Positions 30,976 through 42,599 of a stretch of 64,000 nt of DNA are shown piece by piece. The stretch is from Rhodeus uyekii (Eukaryota > Chordata > Actinopteri > Cypriniformes > Acheilognathidae): the NCBI GenBank assembly GCA_037043235.1, contig JAWRVZ010000050.1:1249501-1313500 (forward strand), written 5' to 3'. The notes under the pieces were generated by a model. It was not told the DNA's origin, did no database searches, and saw nothing but the letters and a program-made list of their open reading frames with translations. Position numbers and translations under genes: made by a program. Numbering within the stretch: the first letter of the stretch is position 1; every line of letters begins with the position of its first letter.

Positions 30976-31360
30976 GTATGGAGAAGTGTTGAGAGCAGCA
31001 AAAGCAAAAGAGGGCAAGATCTATAAAGCTATATAATGCAGTTTTGTTGCATGATGTATTTACGAATGAACTGCTTGTTTTAAAATCTTCCCTACTGACA
31101 TTTGTAATGACATCAGTTTCAAACATTACAATTTTCATGATAACTTTGGTTAATTCTACAATAAGTAAATCCACTTCACCAGTTAATTACTATTTGACAG
31201 CGATACCATAGAAATGTACAGCGCTACCATAAAAACGGAAGTTCAAAAACTATTTTAAAGATGGTTGCATGCTTGTTTCTCTGGTGGTGGAGGTATGCCG
31301 GCACTTTGTAGGCCAACCGGCAGTTCGCATCACTCTGATTCCCTCGACAAAAACCATAGA

Positions 31361-31495
31361 CCTTTCCTGTAGGTCAAACGCTTGTGTGGCGCTTGCAATG
31401 CCAAGGTCATGGGTTCGATTCCCATGGAAAACAAGAACTGATTAGAATGTCAATGTGTTTCTTGAATGCAATGCAAGTCGCTTTGGATAAATGGA
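31361..31495 (+). mobile_element. tRNA-derived SINE, copy 4
   Basis: CCTTTCCTGTAGGTCAAACG forms the head, with AAGGTCATGGGTTCGATTCC (intact B-box-like motif), then AGAACTGATTAGAATGTCAA and GAATGCAATGCAAGTCGC, ending TTTGGATAAATGG. It is slightly truncated at the tail. Confidence 0.82.
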
Positions 31496-31499
31496 TTAT

Positions 31500-32600
31500 C
31501 CTAAAAAAACAACCTCTGCGATCAACAAAAGTTCATGATACTTTTATGAACTTTGAAGCCTAAATGCAGTCGCCAACAGTAAAAAGCTAAAGATAGGCTA
31601 TAAATGAACTACACCTCAGTCCAACAACTTCGACTTTACAATCAAAAAGCATAATTATAAGCATAATGAGGCTGTAAAAGCAGACTGAGTTTACCTGTAG
31701 ACATTTCATTTAACCAAAATCTCATTAAAAAAAACCATTGACTTTGGGACAATGAAGTTCTAAAATGCTACATGGTTTCTAGGTTTTGGATTATAAAGTA
31801 ATGTCATACATAAACCACTCTATTATGTAAGTGTCACAGACCAATGATAATACAAAGGTGTTTGCCAGCCGGAGCGAACTTTTCCAGAAAATGGTAAGCT
31901 GTTTTGAACTCCCAAAACAATTCCAAAATAACTTCATTTTCTAAATGACATCATTGCTTGAAAAATATTGGGGGCTTAAATCCCCGACATCCAGAGAATC
32001 ACCTGTTTTAAACAAACAGTGTCTGCTTGCAAAAAGAGGACTCGGCAGAGCTCGTAATAAAACAAGAATCAACATTAAGCTGGATTATCAGCGATGGTGA
32101 GAACTGAGGGATTTGAAATAGAGCTGATGGTGTTTTTATACCTCACTCAACTTGTGAGTAAAGGATTTTATCGAACAGATAAGCTGCCATATGACTGATG
32201 TAAAGAGTAGATCTAATATTCACATATGCAGTTCATCGGGGACAAAACCTGAAATATTTCACATAGGTAACATTTAAGCAATAACATCTTTATCTCCCAA
32301 TTCTGACTTTTTTTTTTTTTTACACAATTTCTAGTCTATATCTCCCACGTCTTTATAATATAAAAATATTTCACAATTCTGTGAAATTCGAGAACACCTT
32401 TTTTACTCTTATTTTGTGGCTTCCATAGATTACTGCTAAACTACACACACATTACTTTAATAGAAACAAACAAATAAAAAAAAGAAAATGCAACAAAAGA
32501 ATTAAAAGTAAATAACATTTAAAACACTAACGAAAAATAGTAAGATAACTGGTTTGTGGCAGTGAAATTAATCTTACATTCGTATATACTGTATATATGT
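31500..32600. other. Intergenic, no gene seen
   Basis: AT-rich, with A and T homopolymer runs (for example 32309-32321). No coding frame above 60 codons and no recognisable element. Confidence 0.45.
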
Positions 32601-32602
32601 GT

Positions 32603-32607
<5 letters not shown>

Positions 32608-32633
<26 letters not shown>
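32608..32633 (+). repeat. (GA)n microsatellite
   Basis: Uninterrupted GA run of 13 units flanked by AT-rich sequence. Confidence 0.95.
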
Positions 32634-32637
<4 letters not shown>

Positions 32638-32936
32638 CATTGTATCATTGGATGACAGTGATTGACAGTGCAGAATTTGTGGTATATCAGATCAATTATC
32701 ATTCTTGTAGTCAATTAGTATTATGTCTTTCACAGTAAGGCTGAATTGTGTAATTGTAGGTGAATTATGAATGTCATGAAGAAAAAGAAAAGAAAAGTGT
32801 GTGCCTCGCTCTCCTGTGGGTTTCTGGGATGCATCTTTAATGTGTTTCTTTCAGGCGTCAGGACAAACATCCCATCTGTGAGCCATCTTCCATGACATCC
32901 CGAAGGATTCAGCTCTCTCACTCTACATATCGTGTA

Positions 32937-32938
<2 letters not shown>

Positions 32939-32996
<58 letters not shown>
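32939..32996 (+). repeat. (GA)n microsatellite
   Basis: About 28 GA units, flanked on the left by TATCGTGTATATG and on the right by ATACTGTGAATG. Confidence 0.97.
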
Positions 32997-32998
<2 letters not shown>

Positions 32999-33844
32999 CT
33001 GTGAATGAATGTATGATTTAAGAACATAGATGATATACATGAAAATTCTTTAGTCCATTTCATCTCATGCAAAATATACAGTATATACATATATACAGTA
33101 TATTTTAAATAGGCATTAGATTTATACATCCCATATGGAGATTACAGTTTTAACATAAACGTGCAGGATACTTGATTAATGTGAGGTTGTGAGATATATC
33201 TTGCTCACATACAAACTACATTTGAACAAACCTCTAACCTTAGCGTTACAGCATGTTATCAAAACCCTAGCATAGCACTGCCCTTGAAAAGATTCATTTC
33301 ATCACAATGTTTTACATTGCGCCCTTAACATGCACTTCGCTTACGTTGCCCAGTGGAATTTGACCCTGATGGAAACATCCATTGAATTTTAATTAATCAT
33401 ACAATTTCAAAACTGCTATTTAGTTCTGCATTTTTTTTTTTTTATCTCTGCATCCCCAACTTATTACTAAAGCTGTAACTGTGGCTGATGCATACAGGTT
33501 AAAGTTCATGCTTGCTTTCATATGCTTTCGTAGGAACAAATTAACATGTTTTCGTCAAATATGTGGCATTGAAATATTTTGGATGCTTTGTGAGGTATTT
33601 GCAAATATAAGCAGTTTCTTCTAGCTTTATCCAGACTGATCTGAGCATGTGTTGGTACATGGTGTGTGTCACAACATTTTGGAGCAGATGCATCTGAGAA
33701 GAAGAAAGAAGGTGAGTGTGAAGTCGCCCAGAGCAGGTTGTCTCTTGGGATTTATTTTTGGGCGTGTCAAGGATGTTAGAAGGGTGTGTGTGTGTGTTTC
33801 TGGTCTTAATATACATCCAAAAATACACTTCATACACTCTTAAG

Positions 33845-34018
33845 AATAAAGGTCCCAAAAGGGGGGTTTCTACAGCAATACCATAGAATAACCATTTTTG
33901 TTTTTTGGAACCTTGTGGAACAATTTTTTCTTGGTGTGAAGAACATTCTAAAAAGAACCTTTGGCGGAATAGAAAGATTCCAGAGATGTTAAAGGTTCTT
34001 CGTGGATCCATAAATGGA
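33845..34018. repeat. Interspersed repeat with AAGAACCTTT and GGAACC motifs, copy A
   Basis: AATAAAGGTCCCAAAAGGGG, then TTTTTTGGAACCTTGTGG, TTCTAAAAAGAACCTTTGG and AATAGAAAGATTCCAGAG, ending TTAAAGGTTCTTCGTGGATC. Related fragments are at 34651-34735 and 35275-35355. I recognise this as an abundant fish non-autonomous DNA repeat but cannot name the superfamily. Confidence 0.6.
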
Positions 34019-34650
34019 AGATGCCAATTATGAACCTGTATTTATGCTTTTTAGAGAGTACAGTACTGGCGGATTTTTCCACTCAGGGAGTTTGTGTTCA
34101 GGGATTACTGCCTTCTTTTTTATGGCTATTAAAATACACAGTATACAGTGCTCTTAAGGATTTTTCATGCATCTGTCAACGTCAAAATTGTTGCCTTTTT
34201 GGCTTTTCATTAAGTGTTTTTTCAGACTAGTGGAAAGCACAAACCCAAAATGCACTTTTAAGAGCATCTTTTATAGCACTTTATTTATTTGCATCTGTAG
34301 ATTTCATTTACAGTACATTTCTTTAAAGGCTGTTTTCTGAAAATTAGTTTTTTTGAGTCAGAAATCTGTACTTCAGCAGCACTTATAAACACCAAACTTT
34401 AGTTTTAGTCCAGAATATATTTATATATATTCTGAAGGTTTGTACAGAGTGGTTTTTTTCATTTATAATTTGCTTGATTTTATACATTTTATTAAAAACC
34501 TTAGTATGCAGTTTATTGCACATTTAATTAATGCATCATTTGCATATATAAATATAACTTTAAATATTTTAAAATGTAAAAATTTTAAAATTACAATTCT
34601 TTATGTAATCAATCAGTGATATCTACTAGTTCTTTACACAATTTGAAATA

Positions 34651-34735
34651 AAGGTTCCCAAAGGGGTTTTCATAAAAAAAAAAAAAAAAACATTTCTGGT
34701 TCCCCAAAGAACCGATCATTGAACCATTTAGGCAC
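34651..34735. repeat. Same AAGAACC repeat family, fragment B
   Basis: AATAAAGGTTCCCAAAGGGG at the start matches copy A, followed by an A run and GGTTCCCCAAAGAACCGATC. Confidence 0.55.
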
Positions 34736-35274
34736 CAGTCTTCGTTTTAACACAGCTTTTTAAAATGAAAACGATTCTTGTCTATACTGGCATTTCAGAA
34801 ATGATCTCCGTCCACTCTGTTACTACACGACCGAAAACATGTCACATGACCAGTCACGCATACACGAGTGGAAACAGTTGGCGATCGCTCTAACAATAGC
34901 TTGCCTCTTTTGCATGTTGGCTGCTGCAATAAAATCCAAATTTTAACTGCACAATGGCTGCTGAAAAGGACAACAAAGACAGCAAAGTTTGCAGTTCCAT
35001 CTACGTGTTATTGTTTACATGGTTGTCAAGACTGGTCTGTCGTTGTTGTGTTCCAGTCATATGATAGGAGCTTGACGAATCGGGGACGAATATATGCAAT
35101 GTCCAAAAGACCCAATCAGGGTCTTCGTTTTGGTCCACTTATAATGAAACACATCTCTGGAGTTTTCAAACTAAAGCGAGGTCTGCAGCGTTCCCAAAAC
35201 TCTCCACTTTTGAGCAGTGTGGATGTCAGTTTTAAAACCAAAATGCTCGAGCGTAAACATAGTGTGAATAACAT

Positions 35275-35358
35275 TCTAAAAATCCAAAGACCTTTTTCCT
35301 CTTTAAAGAACCTTCTATGGAATAGAAAGATTCTTTGGATGTTAAATGTTCCAACAAT
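35275..35358. repeat. Same AAGAACC repeat family, fragment C
   Basis: ACATTCTAAAAATCCAAAGA, then AAAGAACCTTCTATGGAATA and AAAGATTCTTTGGATGTTAA, matching the middle and end of copy A. Confidence 0.55.
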
Positions 35359-35859
35359 TTTTTTGTAAAGGATGCTGTTACTAATGCATAAATTGCACAG
35401 CCAAAACCGAGGCAGTTGAACGTGTGGGACAGAAAGCAGAGATGAAAATAACACCTGTGACAAACAAATCACACTCCTGCCCAACCAAACACACAGCAGC
35501 CAGTCCGGATTACTCACCGGGAACGATCGGCTTTAGACGTGTGAACAGTGTCGCCGCAGTCACAGAGCATTAGCGCTGAGGCCGTCGCTCAGGTCAGAGA
35601 GCATGAATCGTAAGGTCAGCCTGAGGTCAACCAACAGTAAATGCCATGGACATCGTGGCGTGAGCCAATCAATGGGGATGTATAAATCAACAGTGACAGA
35701 CACATGCTGATCTATTGACTCTACGTGACAAATTTACAGTGGGATTTTCAGTTGATTGATAGACAGCTGATATCAAGATGCTTTATAGTGCCTACCATTT
35801 CAATAAAGTGAGTCACAAATTATTTCATTGATTTATACCATATATATGTGGTATTTATA

Positions 35860-37365
35860 TTAATAATCATATAAAATTGGTATATATAAATATATTGTGT
35901 CATGCAGAATCCGTAGATAAGCATGCAAATGATACCATGAAAATATAGTTACCATAGTAAGATTTTCCTTATCTCTATATTTTGAGAGTCTAGTTGCTCT
36001 TTTTAAATTGCAAAAAGTATGATTCTGTGCTTCGTCCAGGGATGCAGTAGCCATGGGCAGAGAAGTGAGTTGCGGTAGTGGTGACTTGATTCTCGTGATG
36101 GGGTTCAAACAGTGTTGTTTGCAGGTGTCGCTCCAACGCATGACCTCCCCGGTGGACCAGTTAACGGAAGGTGAGTGGGCGGCCAGCCACGGGCGTCCCA
36201 GGACTACATCGACGGTGGAACCCTCCAGCACCAGTAGGGAAAGTTGTTCCTGATGAAGACAGCCTATCTGTACAGTGATGGGATCGGTGACGTAGCGGAT
36301 GCACCTCCTGCCCAGCGGTTTACCCAAAATAGAATGTGCTTGGTACGGGTTTGATAGAGGTGAGGTCTTGACATGTAATTTAACCAGGGTTTCAGCAGAA
36401 ATGAAATTTCCCGCAGATCCGGAATCTACAAGGGCTTTCGCTGGAACAGAACCAGAGGGGGAGGTTAATATCAGATGGGTTTCTGGAAGGTTAAGTGTTA
36501 TAGGGTCAGTGTGGATAGTACTAACCGCGGGCTGTGGGGGTCGAATATGGCAGTTGGTTCGGTAATGACCCGACCCTCCGCAGTAAAGGCAAAGGTGCTG
36601 ACGCATACGTCGTTCTCTTTCCGTGGTCGATAAACGGTGATGGTCCAGTTGCATGGGTTCTGGTGCTGGAGGGGTTGGCTCCCACGGTGGAGACGGGGAA
36701 TGCAATGGACGGACGGGGTTAGTATTGGCAGAGAGATTTTGAGATATTAAGGTGGCCTGATTCATGAAGGTTTTGAGTCCAGAGTGGTTATCGTAGATAG
36801 CAAGAGAGAGTTGAAGTTGGGGGTTTAATCCAGCGCGGTACACAGCGAGTAAAGCAGGCTCATTCCAACCACTGGCAGCAGCAAGAGTGCGAAATTGGAT
36901 GTTGTAATCATGAAGAGATTGGGTACCTTGACGAAGTTTAAGCAGTTGATCATGGGTTGTGGTGGCTCCAGAGGATTGGGTGAAGACCTCTCGGAAATGG
37001 CGAGTGAAAGCGTCGATAGACTGGGTGACCGATCCACCGGACTCCATAAGGGCTCTGGCCCATTGGAGCGCTCGTCCAGTGAGATGAGTGACGATGAAGG
37101 CGATCTTGGAGCGATCGGTGGGGAACTGATGAGCCTGCATCTCAAAATAGAGTGAACATTGCAAAAGAAACCCATTGCATTCCGCCGCCTCACCGGCATA
37201 GGGCGCTGGTCGGGCCACGGGACTGGCTGAGGCAGTCAACGAGGAAGATCCTAGCTGCAGGGCGTGGAGGAAGGCTTGAGTGATTTCGTTGAGTGGAAGC
37301 GGGGCTGGCGACGGGGGATCCTGAGCCACTGCTTCGGCCTGACGGTTGGTCTGATCTTCTGTCAT
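35860..37365 (-). pseudogene. Ty3/gypsy-type gag-protease fragment, pol missing
   Basis: One open frame of about 500 codons runs from ATG at 37365 to 35860. In order it has a proline-rich start, a retrotransposon gag domain (LTGRALQWARALME, then DAFTRHFREVF), a zinc knuckle CLYCGGSGHYRTNC, and a retropepsin-like aspartic protease core (ALVDSGSAGNFIS, then VVLGRPWLAAHSP). This arrangement is that of the sushi-type gypsy clade, the source of domesticated RTL/PEG10 genes. The last ~50 codons run into AT-rich flank with no reverse transcriptase, RNase H or integrase. The element is therefore truncated near 36000-36040. The uninterrupted frame suggests a young insertion. Domestication is possible but unsupported. 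Confidence 0.8.
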
Positions 37366-37367
37366 GG

Positions 37368-37710
37368 TGTACTGAAGACACAGAGGTAGTATGCGATACT
37401 GGTTTATTGAAATCAGACACAAAGCAGTGAATATCAAAGTCTCTTAGCTTGGAGAGATGAGCACTGAGAATATCCTAGAGAGTAGCGATCCTTGGGAGTA
37501 TTCCACGGCAAACTCGAGCGGTAACAGAGAAGGGTAGCGAAGCAGTCTGAGTAACATGAAATGAGATCAGACAATGAGTGCATGGTGAAGACAGGTGATA
37601 TAGGATTCCAGTGATGGGGAACAGGTGCAGGTGCTCAGTATTCCGGGGATTGGGAACGAGTGGGTGGAGCTTGGGAGTCTGGTGCAGGGGCCGTGGCTGA
37701 GTCTGTGACA
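37368..37710 (-). mobile_element. Probable 5' LTR of the gypsy-type fragment
   Basis: On the minus strand it starts TGTCACAGACTCAGCC and ends GTGTCTTCAGTACA, a TG...CA LTR of about 343 bp. It has an internal polyadenylation motif (TTTCAATAAACCAG) about 50 bp before its end. The gag ATG follows after only two bases. No standard tRNA primer-binding site is visible. The second LTR is not in the window. Confidence 0.65.
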
Positions 37711-39270
37711 ACCCTACATTTTGATGTAAAATAAAAAAAAAGTATAATTGTACATTTATCAAAATGTAGTTTTGTAGTGCTGTAAGTCAAATTCAACATC
37801 TCTTTTGATGAATGTGTTAATTGTGTTGACAGTATTATTGACAGTGGCATAATAAGTCTAAATTAATGATGTAATTGTGGCAAAACTCCTCTACTGTGTG
37901 ACTGTGCTGTGTTCGAGTGAATTGCAATTCAGTAGATTTCTCTTTCTGTCTTTCAAATTCAATTTCGATTCAAATTCCAACTGATTGAAACGCTGTGGAA
38001 ACTGGATCTGACAATCAGCAGGATTGGGGTGTGCACTCATGATGGGGGAGGAGAGGGAAAGAGGGAGATTTGAAGAATGACTGTAGAAAGAGAAATGGCT
38101 GAGAGACATTACAAAAGACAAAAACTCAGAGGAATATGTCTGGGAAAAGAAGGGTTATGATAGGACCCGCATTAAAAGCTTTCCAGAAACTTAAGCAGGA
38201 AGGCCTGAAAACAGATGTGAGGGTGCATTGTTTCTGATGTATATGTATATTTTATATATATAATTTATATATACATATTATACAGATAGTAGATGCACAC
38301 ATATATCCTTAGACATCATATACCATAGTCCATGTGTGTCATGTTCAGCCTGTGCCCTTTCAGTCAAATAAACAGTCGCTTTGCCTTTGTCCATCTCTCT
38401 TTCCAAGGCTTCTCTGGAGATTGTCAAAGCGTTCCAGTAATGGATCTTTGGGGAGGTGCTAATCTGACGGATAGCAGGGAAGTGTGAAAAACATCCAGAG
38501 ACCCTTTCACTCAGCCATCGCTTTAAAAGAGATGGACAAAAAGTCCCCAGTGATAAAAAGGGAGTTTATGAACAGATTGCTTTTCTTTAAAGTTGAAATT
38601 AAAATATGCTCTTATGGTGTGTTAATGTGGAAAGATAACTATAAGTTATCTTAGATTGATACTACATGACTCTGTAGCGCTTTCAGAGCGCTATAACCTT
38701 TTTTTTTTGTAATATAAAGCAAGTTTGGGTCCATGATTTTAGAAAACTCTTTGCTACTAATTACTTAGAAACATTTCTTCTCAACAAATCTTGTGATTTC
38801 TGAATAAAGTAAAGGTTCATGTTCTCATGCACTATTCAGTGCATGTGTTTACACTAAAAAAATCCAAAAAGAAAAAGTGCACTTTATATATCCAGATGAT
38901 TCACTTAATTAACCAAAAAAAAAACAAAGTGTGTAATGTTTGACACTTCATGCACTCGACTGTTGCCGCTTTAATTATGTAGTGAAGAGGGAAGGGATAT
39001 CAAAATAACCTTGTTTAATTCATACATTACATGACATTGTCATTACAGTACATGTGCATCATTTGAGTCACAACTTAAGTGTTCTATAGAGAGCAGCAGT
39101 CGGGTTCTGGAGATAAAAAAACCTTTTTAACAATAACTTATAAACATTTAAAGACAGCTCTACTGTGAGCTACAATGTCTTATTTCATAGTACTTGCTTC
39201 TGCCTTTTCTCCGTTGGCCCACATTTTTTCAGCTTTGTTTGAAATTAATTGTTTAACATCAAAATTTATG
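37711..39270. other. Intergenic, no gene seen
   Basis: AT-rich, with small open frames only. A TATATA-rich stretch lies at 38240-38290. Nothing recognisable. Confidence 0.45.
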
Positions 39271-39275
39271 GAAAA

Positions 39276-39547
39276 AACTACAAAACCCATAATGTACAGA
39301 AAATTCCACCAATCGTACTGAAGAAACAAGTGTCAAAAGATCTCGTAATCCCCACCCACTCCCACGATGAAAATGATACAATCATTTATGCCCTAAAATA
39401 TTTGAAAATGCATGCATATATTGCAACTAATTTTATATATGTACATATATATATATATATATATATAGTTTAGTAAATGTGTATATTTATATTTATATAT
39501 TTTTTTATTCGACCCTGTTGTTCGCAATGCTTCATGGGATTGTAGTT
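39276..39547. mobile_element. MITE-like element with AACTACAA inverted ends
   Basis: The left end AACTACAAAACCCATAATG (39276-39294) is imperfectly repeated in inverse as CTTCATGGGATTGTAGTT (39530-39547). The interior is AT-rich with an (AT)n run near 39440-39466. No coding capacity. Confidence 0.5.
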
Positions 39548-40379
39548 CTGAATAGACTATTTTTCGTCAGATTTTCAAAAACTTTGTTTTGCTTCAAATC
39601 AAAGTTTGAAATGTAAAGATTAGAGTTGAGCCGGATACTCAGCTGAAACGAGTATCCGGTACGGATAAAGCACTTTTGCCAATCATTCGAGTATCATATG
39701 AGTAATACAAGTCAATATCTGGATGAGCTCGGATTGAATAAAACTCCTCATTGGGTAGATGACTGTGTCGTTGTTCTGTGATAGGCTAGTCACAGCGCCC
39801 CTCCCCTACACATGCAGATTTACTGTGTCCCGCTCTTCTCACTCACACACAGAACACTGAGAAGAGAACAGCTCTCTTTCTCTCTCTGTCTCTCCCTCAG
39901 TCACTCAGATTCGCAGGTCTTTTCCATTAACGTTTAAGGTTTCTTCAGCTTCAGGTTTGTTTTTTATTTCGGTTTGTTTGTAGTACTTAACTGGCAAGTC
40001 CTGTGCCTGGAGGCTCTGTCCGTAGAAGATGCGGAAGATCTATACGTGATTGGATTATTGATGGCGGGGATCCTATTCTTTGGCTTTGGGATTGCCCTGA
40101 TCCATCGAAAGATTGGTAAGACAGCTGCAAGCAAATTCACCCAGCCGCTGTCTGTGGAAATTAAGGAATGCGTCGGTGTTGTGGGTAACCGTTTGAACAG
40201 GGGTCTCAAACTCAAATGAGCCGGGGGCCGCAGGAGGCAGAGTTTGGGTGAGGCAGGGCCACATCAAGTATTCCACAAAAAAAATATTTTCTCAAACGTC
40301 ATTATTGACAGTTCTTTAACTTCAATGGGTTCTTCTATGTACTTGGACTTACTGAAGTTCAAGGTTGAGGAAAAAATTA

Positions 40380-40690
40380 CTAATTTTTTCGAGATACTAA
40401 TTCATTATTATGATAAACTCTCATTATTTTGAGATAAGTCAATATTATGAAACTTTCTAATTTTTTCCAGATATTAAGTCATTATTATGAGAAATTCTCA
40501 TTATTTTAAGATACTAAGTCATTACTATGATAATCTCTCTCATTATTTCGAGATACTAAGTCATTATTATGAGAAATTCTCATTATTTCGAGATATTAAG
40601 TCATTATTATGAAACTTCTAATTCTGTCCAGATACTAAGTCATTATTATGAGAAACTCTCTCATTATTATGACTTAAATAATCATTTTTT
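40380..40690 (+). repeat. AT-rich tandem repeat within the nested element
   Basis: About six imperfect copies of a unit like TCATTATTATGAGAAATTCT followed by CATTATTTCGAGATACTAAG. Unit length varies around 40-50 bp. Confidence 0.85.
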
Positions 40691-41134
40691 TTCTCAACTG
40701 TGGCGGAAACGGGCTTCTTTCCTGATGACATGAACATCGTAATATTTTATATGGTAGAAAATACAGATATAGGCGACTGCTACCGGCTGTTAATTATTAG
40801 CTGGGACTGTGGGACACCATTAATAAATGTATTATATACAAACAATGGGATGCAGCCACGGAGGCGATATTTACTGGATTTTATTTTCTATATTATAACA
40901 CCGATGTCCCGCAAATCAGCCCATTTCAAATTATGGAAAAACAAATACAATCCGCATGACGCTAAATCCAACGCCAATAACAATAACATTCACTTCGTCC
41001 AGCTCAAAGTAGAAAATGCTCAATTTCAATCACAATAACAAGTAATAATTCTATGACGGCTTTGACAAATGTGATGTTACACGGGCAGCTCCACAGTTGT
41101 TTCTTTGTCTGCATCAAACCCGGCCGATGCCCCG

Positions 41135-41230
41135 CCCCCGGGAGTCATTTACTTCACTGTGATTGGCCCCCGGGAGTCATGTACTCCACTGTGATTGGCC
41201 CCCGGGAGTCATATACTCCACTGTGATTGG
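41135..41230 (+). repeat. 32-bp tandem, three copies
   Basis: The unit CCCCCGGGAGTCATGTACTC followed by CACTGTGATTGG starts at 41135, 41167 and 41199. Each unit has an ATTGG (inverted CCAAT) and a CCCGGG palindrome. Confidence 0.9.
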
Positions 41231-42599
41231 TTGTTTTGTACAGCTCCACCTCGCACGAAAAAGGAATCTTCCGCACACAACGCGGTAAAGCGCTATTCAT
41301 TCAGCACTCGCGGGCCGCACTTACATTAAACTTTCAAATGGTCCCGCGGGCCACAAAATATCGTTTCGCGGGCCGCAACTGGCCCGCGGGCCGCATGTTT
41401 GAGACCCCTGCGTTTGAAGGAACTAGATCAGAGAGTGATACAGATTGAGGAACTGAACCGTAACATCGCAGTCCGGACTGCGGACACGCAGGGAAGAATG
41501 GGCTCCATCGGTGGTCAGGTCGGTGAACTCTTACGGACTGTAACCGGTCTGGCCATGAGGCTAGACGAAATGTCTAGGGAACTGCATCGACCGGTCGCGA
41601 GTGAGTGAGTGCTGAGGACCAGAACTGATTGATTGATTATGATTATGACAAATTACCGAAGATCATCAAAATGGATTAAAAATTGTATTTTCCTGTCCTA
41701 ATGTCCCTAACTCCCTATCTCTCTGTAGTTTATTTTGGGAGCTCAGCCTGTTCAGCCAGTCTGTTATTTCCTGTGCACGCTTATCTCACTTCAAGGACAA
41801 AACCATAGAAACTGATGGTAGCTTTGGCTACACTCACACATTCTCAACACAATTTCAGACTCTCTCACACCATACAAACCCGCCCCAATCCATCCGTCTG
41901 CCTGTCCTTATCTATCTCCTCCTCCCAATCCATGCAAAAAATCCCATCATGTGACCACATGTACTGTGTATGTCATGTCTGTATGTTTGTTGTGTTTTGC
42001 TATGTAAGGCTTGCTAAACTGCATTCTTGTATTTCTTGTTTTTCTGGAGAAAAAACGACGCATGCTCTGCTGCGACGACACGTCTGTGAAAACAAATTTC
42101 CCGTTAAGGGACAATAAAATTCTATCTGTCTATCTACTTATTAACCAGTAGAGTTCTGGGAAACGTGGGGTTTGTTCAGACATGGTGCTTGATAGAACGA
42201 GACAAGCATTGCGTCTCTGCCTGTCGGAGATTTTTATTTCTTTTTTTAACCGTCTGCTGGCTCTAACCAGTTTTTGACTTCACGCAAAAAATAATGATTA
42301 CAAATTATGATTTCTTCATAATTACAACTGCATGTGTTGTATTCATTGTTGCAAAACGTGTTCTGTATATAGTTTGTTTGTTATCATGATCAAAACCATC
42401 GATCTGAAGCTCAATGCTGATACTGTTATGTAAATAGTTTTCTAATCAGCAATAAATATAACAATTTCTGATCAACCCATATCAATTGCATAATAAAAAA
42501 AAACATACAGCGTAAACCCCGCCCACTTTCGGGTTAGACCCCGCCCAGTCCGAGTACAGATACAGATAATGATGTACTCGCTCATCCCTAGTAAAGATG

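Larger units (their letters stand above)
40198..41410. mobile_element. Nested hAT-like non-autonomous element
   Basis: The ends CAGGGGTCTCAAACTCAA and GTTTGAGACCCCTG are inverted repeats (14 bp perfect) of a Charlie-like hAT type. The flanking 8-bp duplication CGTTTGAA is exact (40190-40197 and 41411-41418). The interior contains CGGGCCGCA-type motifs near both ends, a ~45-50-bp AT-rich tandem, and a 32-bp tandem. There is no transposase. Its insertion post-dates the outer element. Confidence 0.9.
39983..41608 (+). pseudogene. ORF for a membrane/coiled-coil protein carried in the outer hAT-like element, split by insertion
   Basis: The first part (to about 40197) encodes an acidic stretch SVEDAEDL, a single hydrophobic segment YVIGLLMAGILFFGFGIALI, and a basic stop-transfer HRKIGK. 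The second part (from 41411 to a TGA at 41606-41608) encodes an amphipathic, coiled-coil-like segment with LKELDQRVIQIEELN and GQVGELLRTVTGLAMRLDEM. The nested element and one copy of its target duplication interrupt it, and both parts use the same frame across the duplicated 8 bp. There is no obvious ATG at the upstream end; an acceptor-like TTTGTTTGTAG at 39971-39981 suggests an earlier exon. A possible poly(A) signal AATAAA is at 42112-42117. I do not recognise the protein. It may be a captured host gene fragment. Confidence 0.5.
39621..42590. mobile_element. hAT-like element with 8-bp target duplication (outer element)
   Basis: The left flank GTAAAGAT (39613-39620) is exactly repeated after the right end (42591-42598). 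The ends are TAGAGTTGAGC and, reverse-complemented, TAGGGATGAGC (9 of 11 identical). Both subterminal regions carry the phrase GAGTAYCCGG or GTACTCGG. An 8-bp duplication with short TAG/CAG-type ends fits the hAT superfamily. I see no hAT transposase inside. Instead there is an open frame for a small membrane protein, split by a second element. Total length is about 2970 bp, of which 1213 bp is the nested insertion. Confidence 0.82.

Noticed and set aside
33541..34011. 156-codon minus-strand frame
   Set aside because: It overlaps an AAGAACC-type interspersed repeat and has no recognisable domain or promoter.
34868..35517. 166- and 133-codon frames on opposite strands
   Set aside because: They overlap each other and repeat-like sequence (AAGAACC fragment C), with no domain; treated as chance frames.
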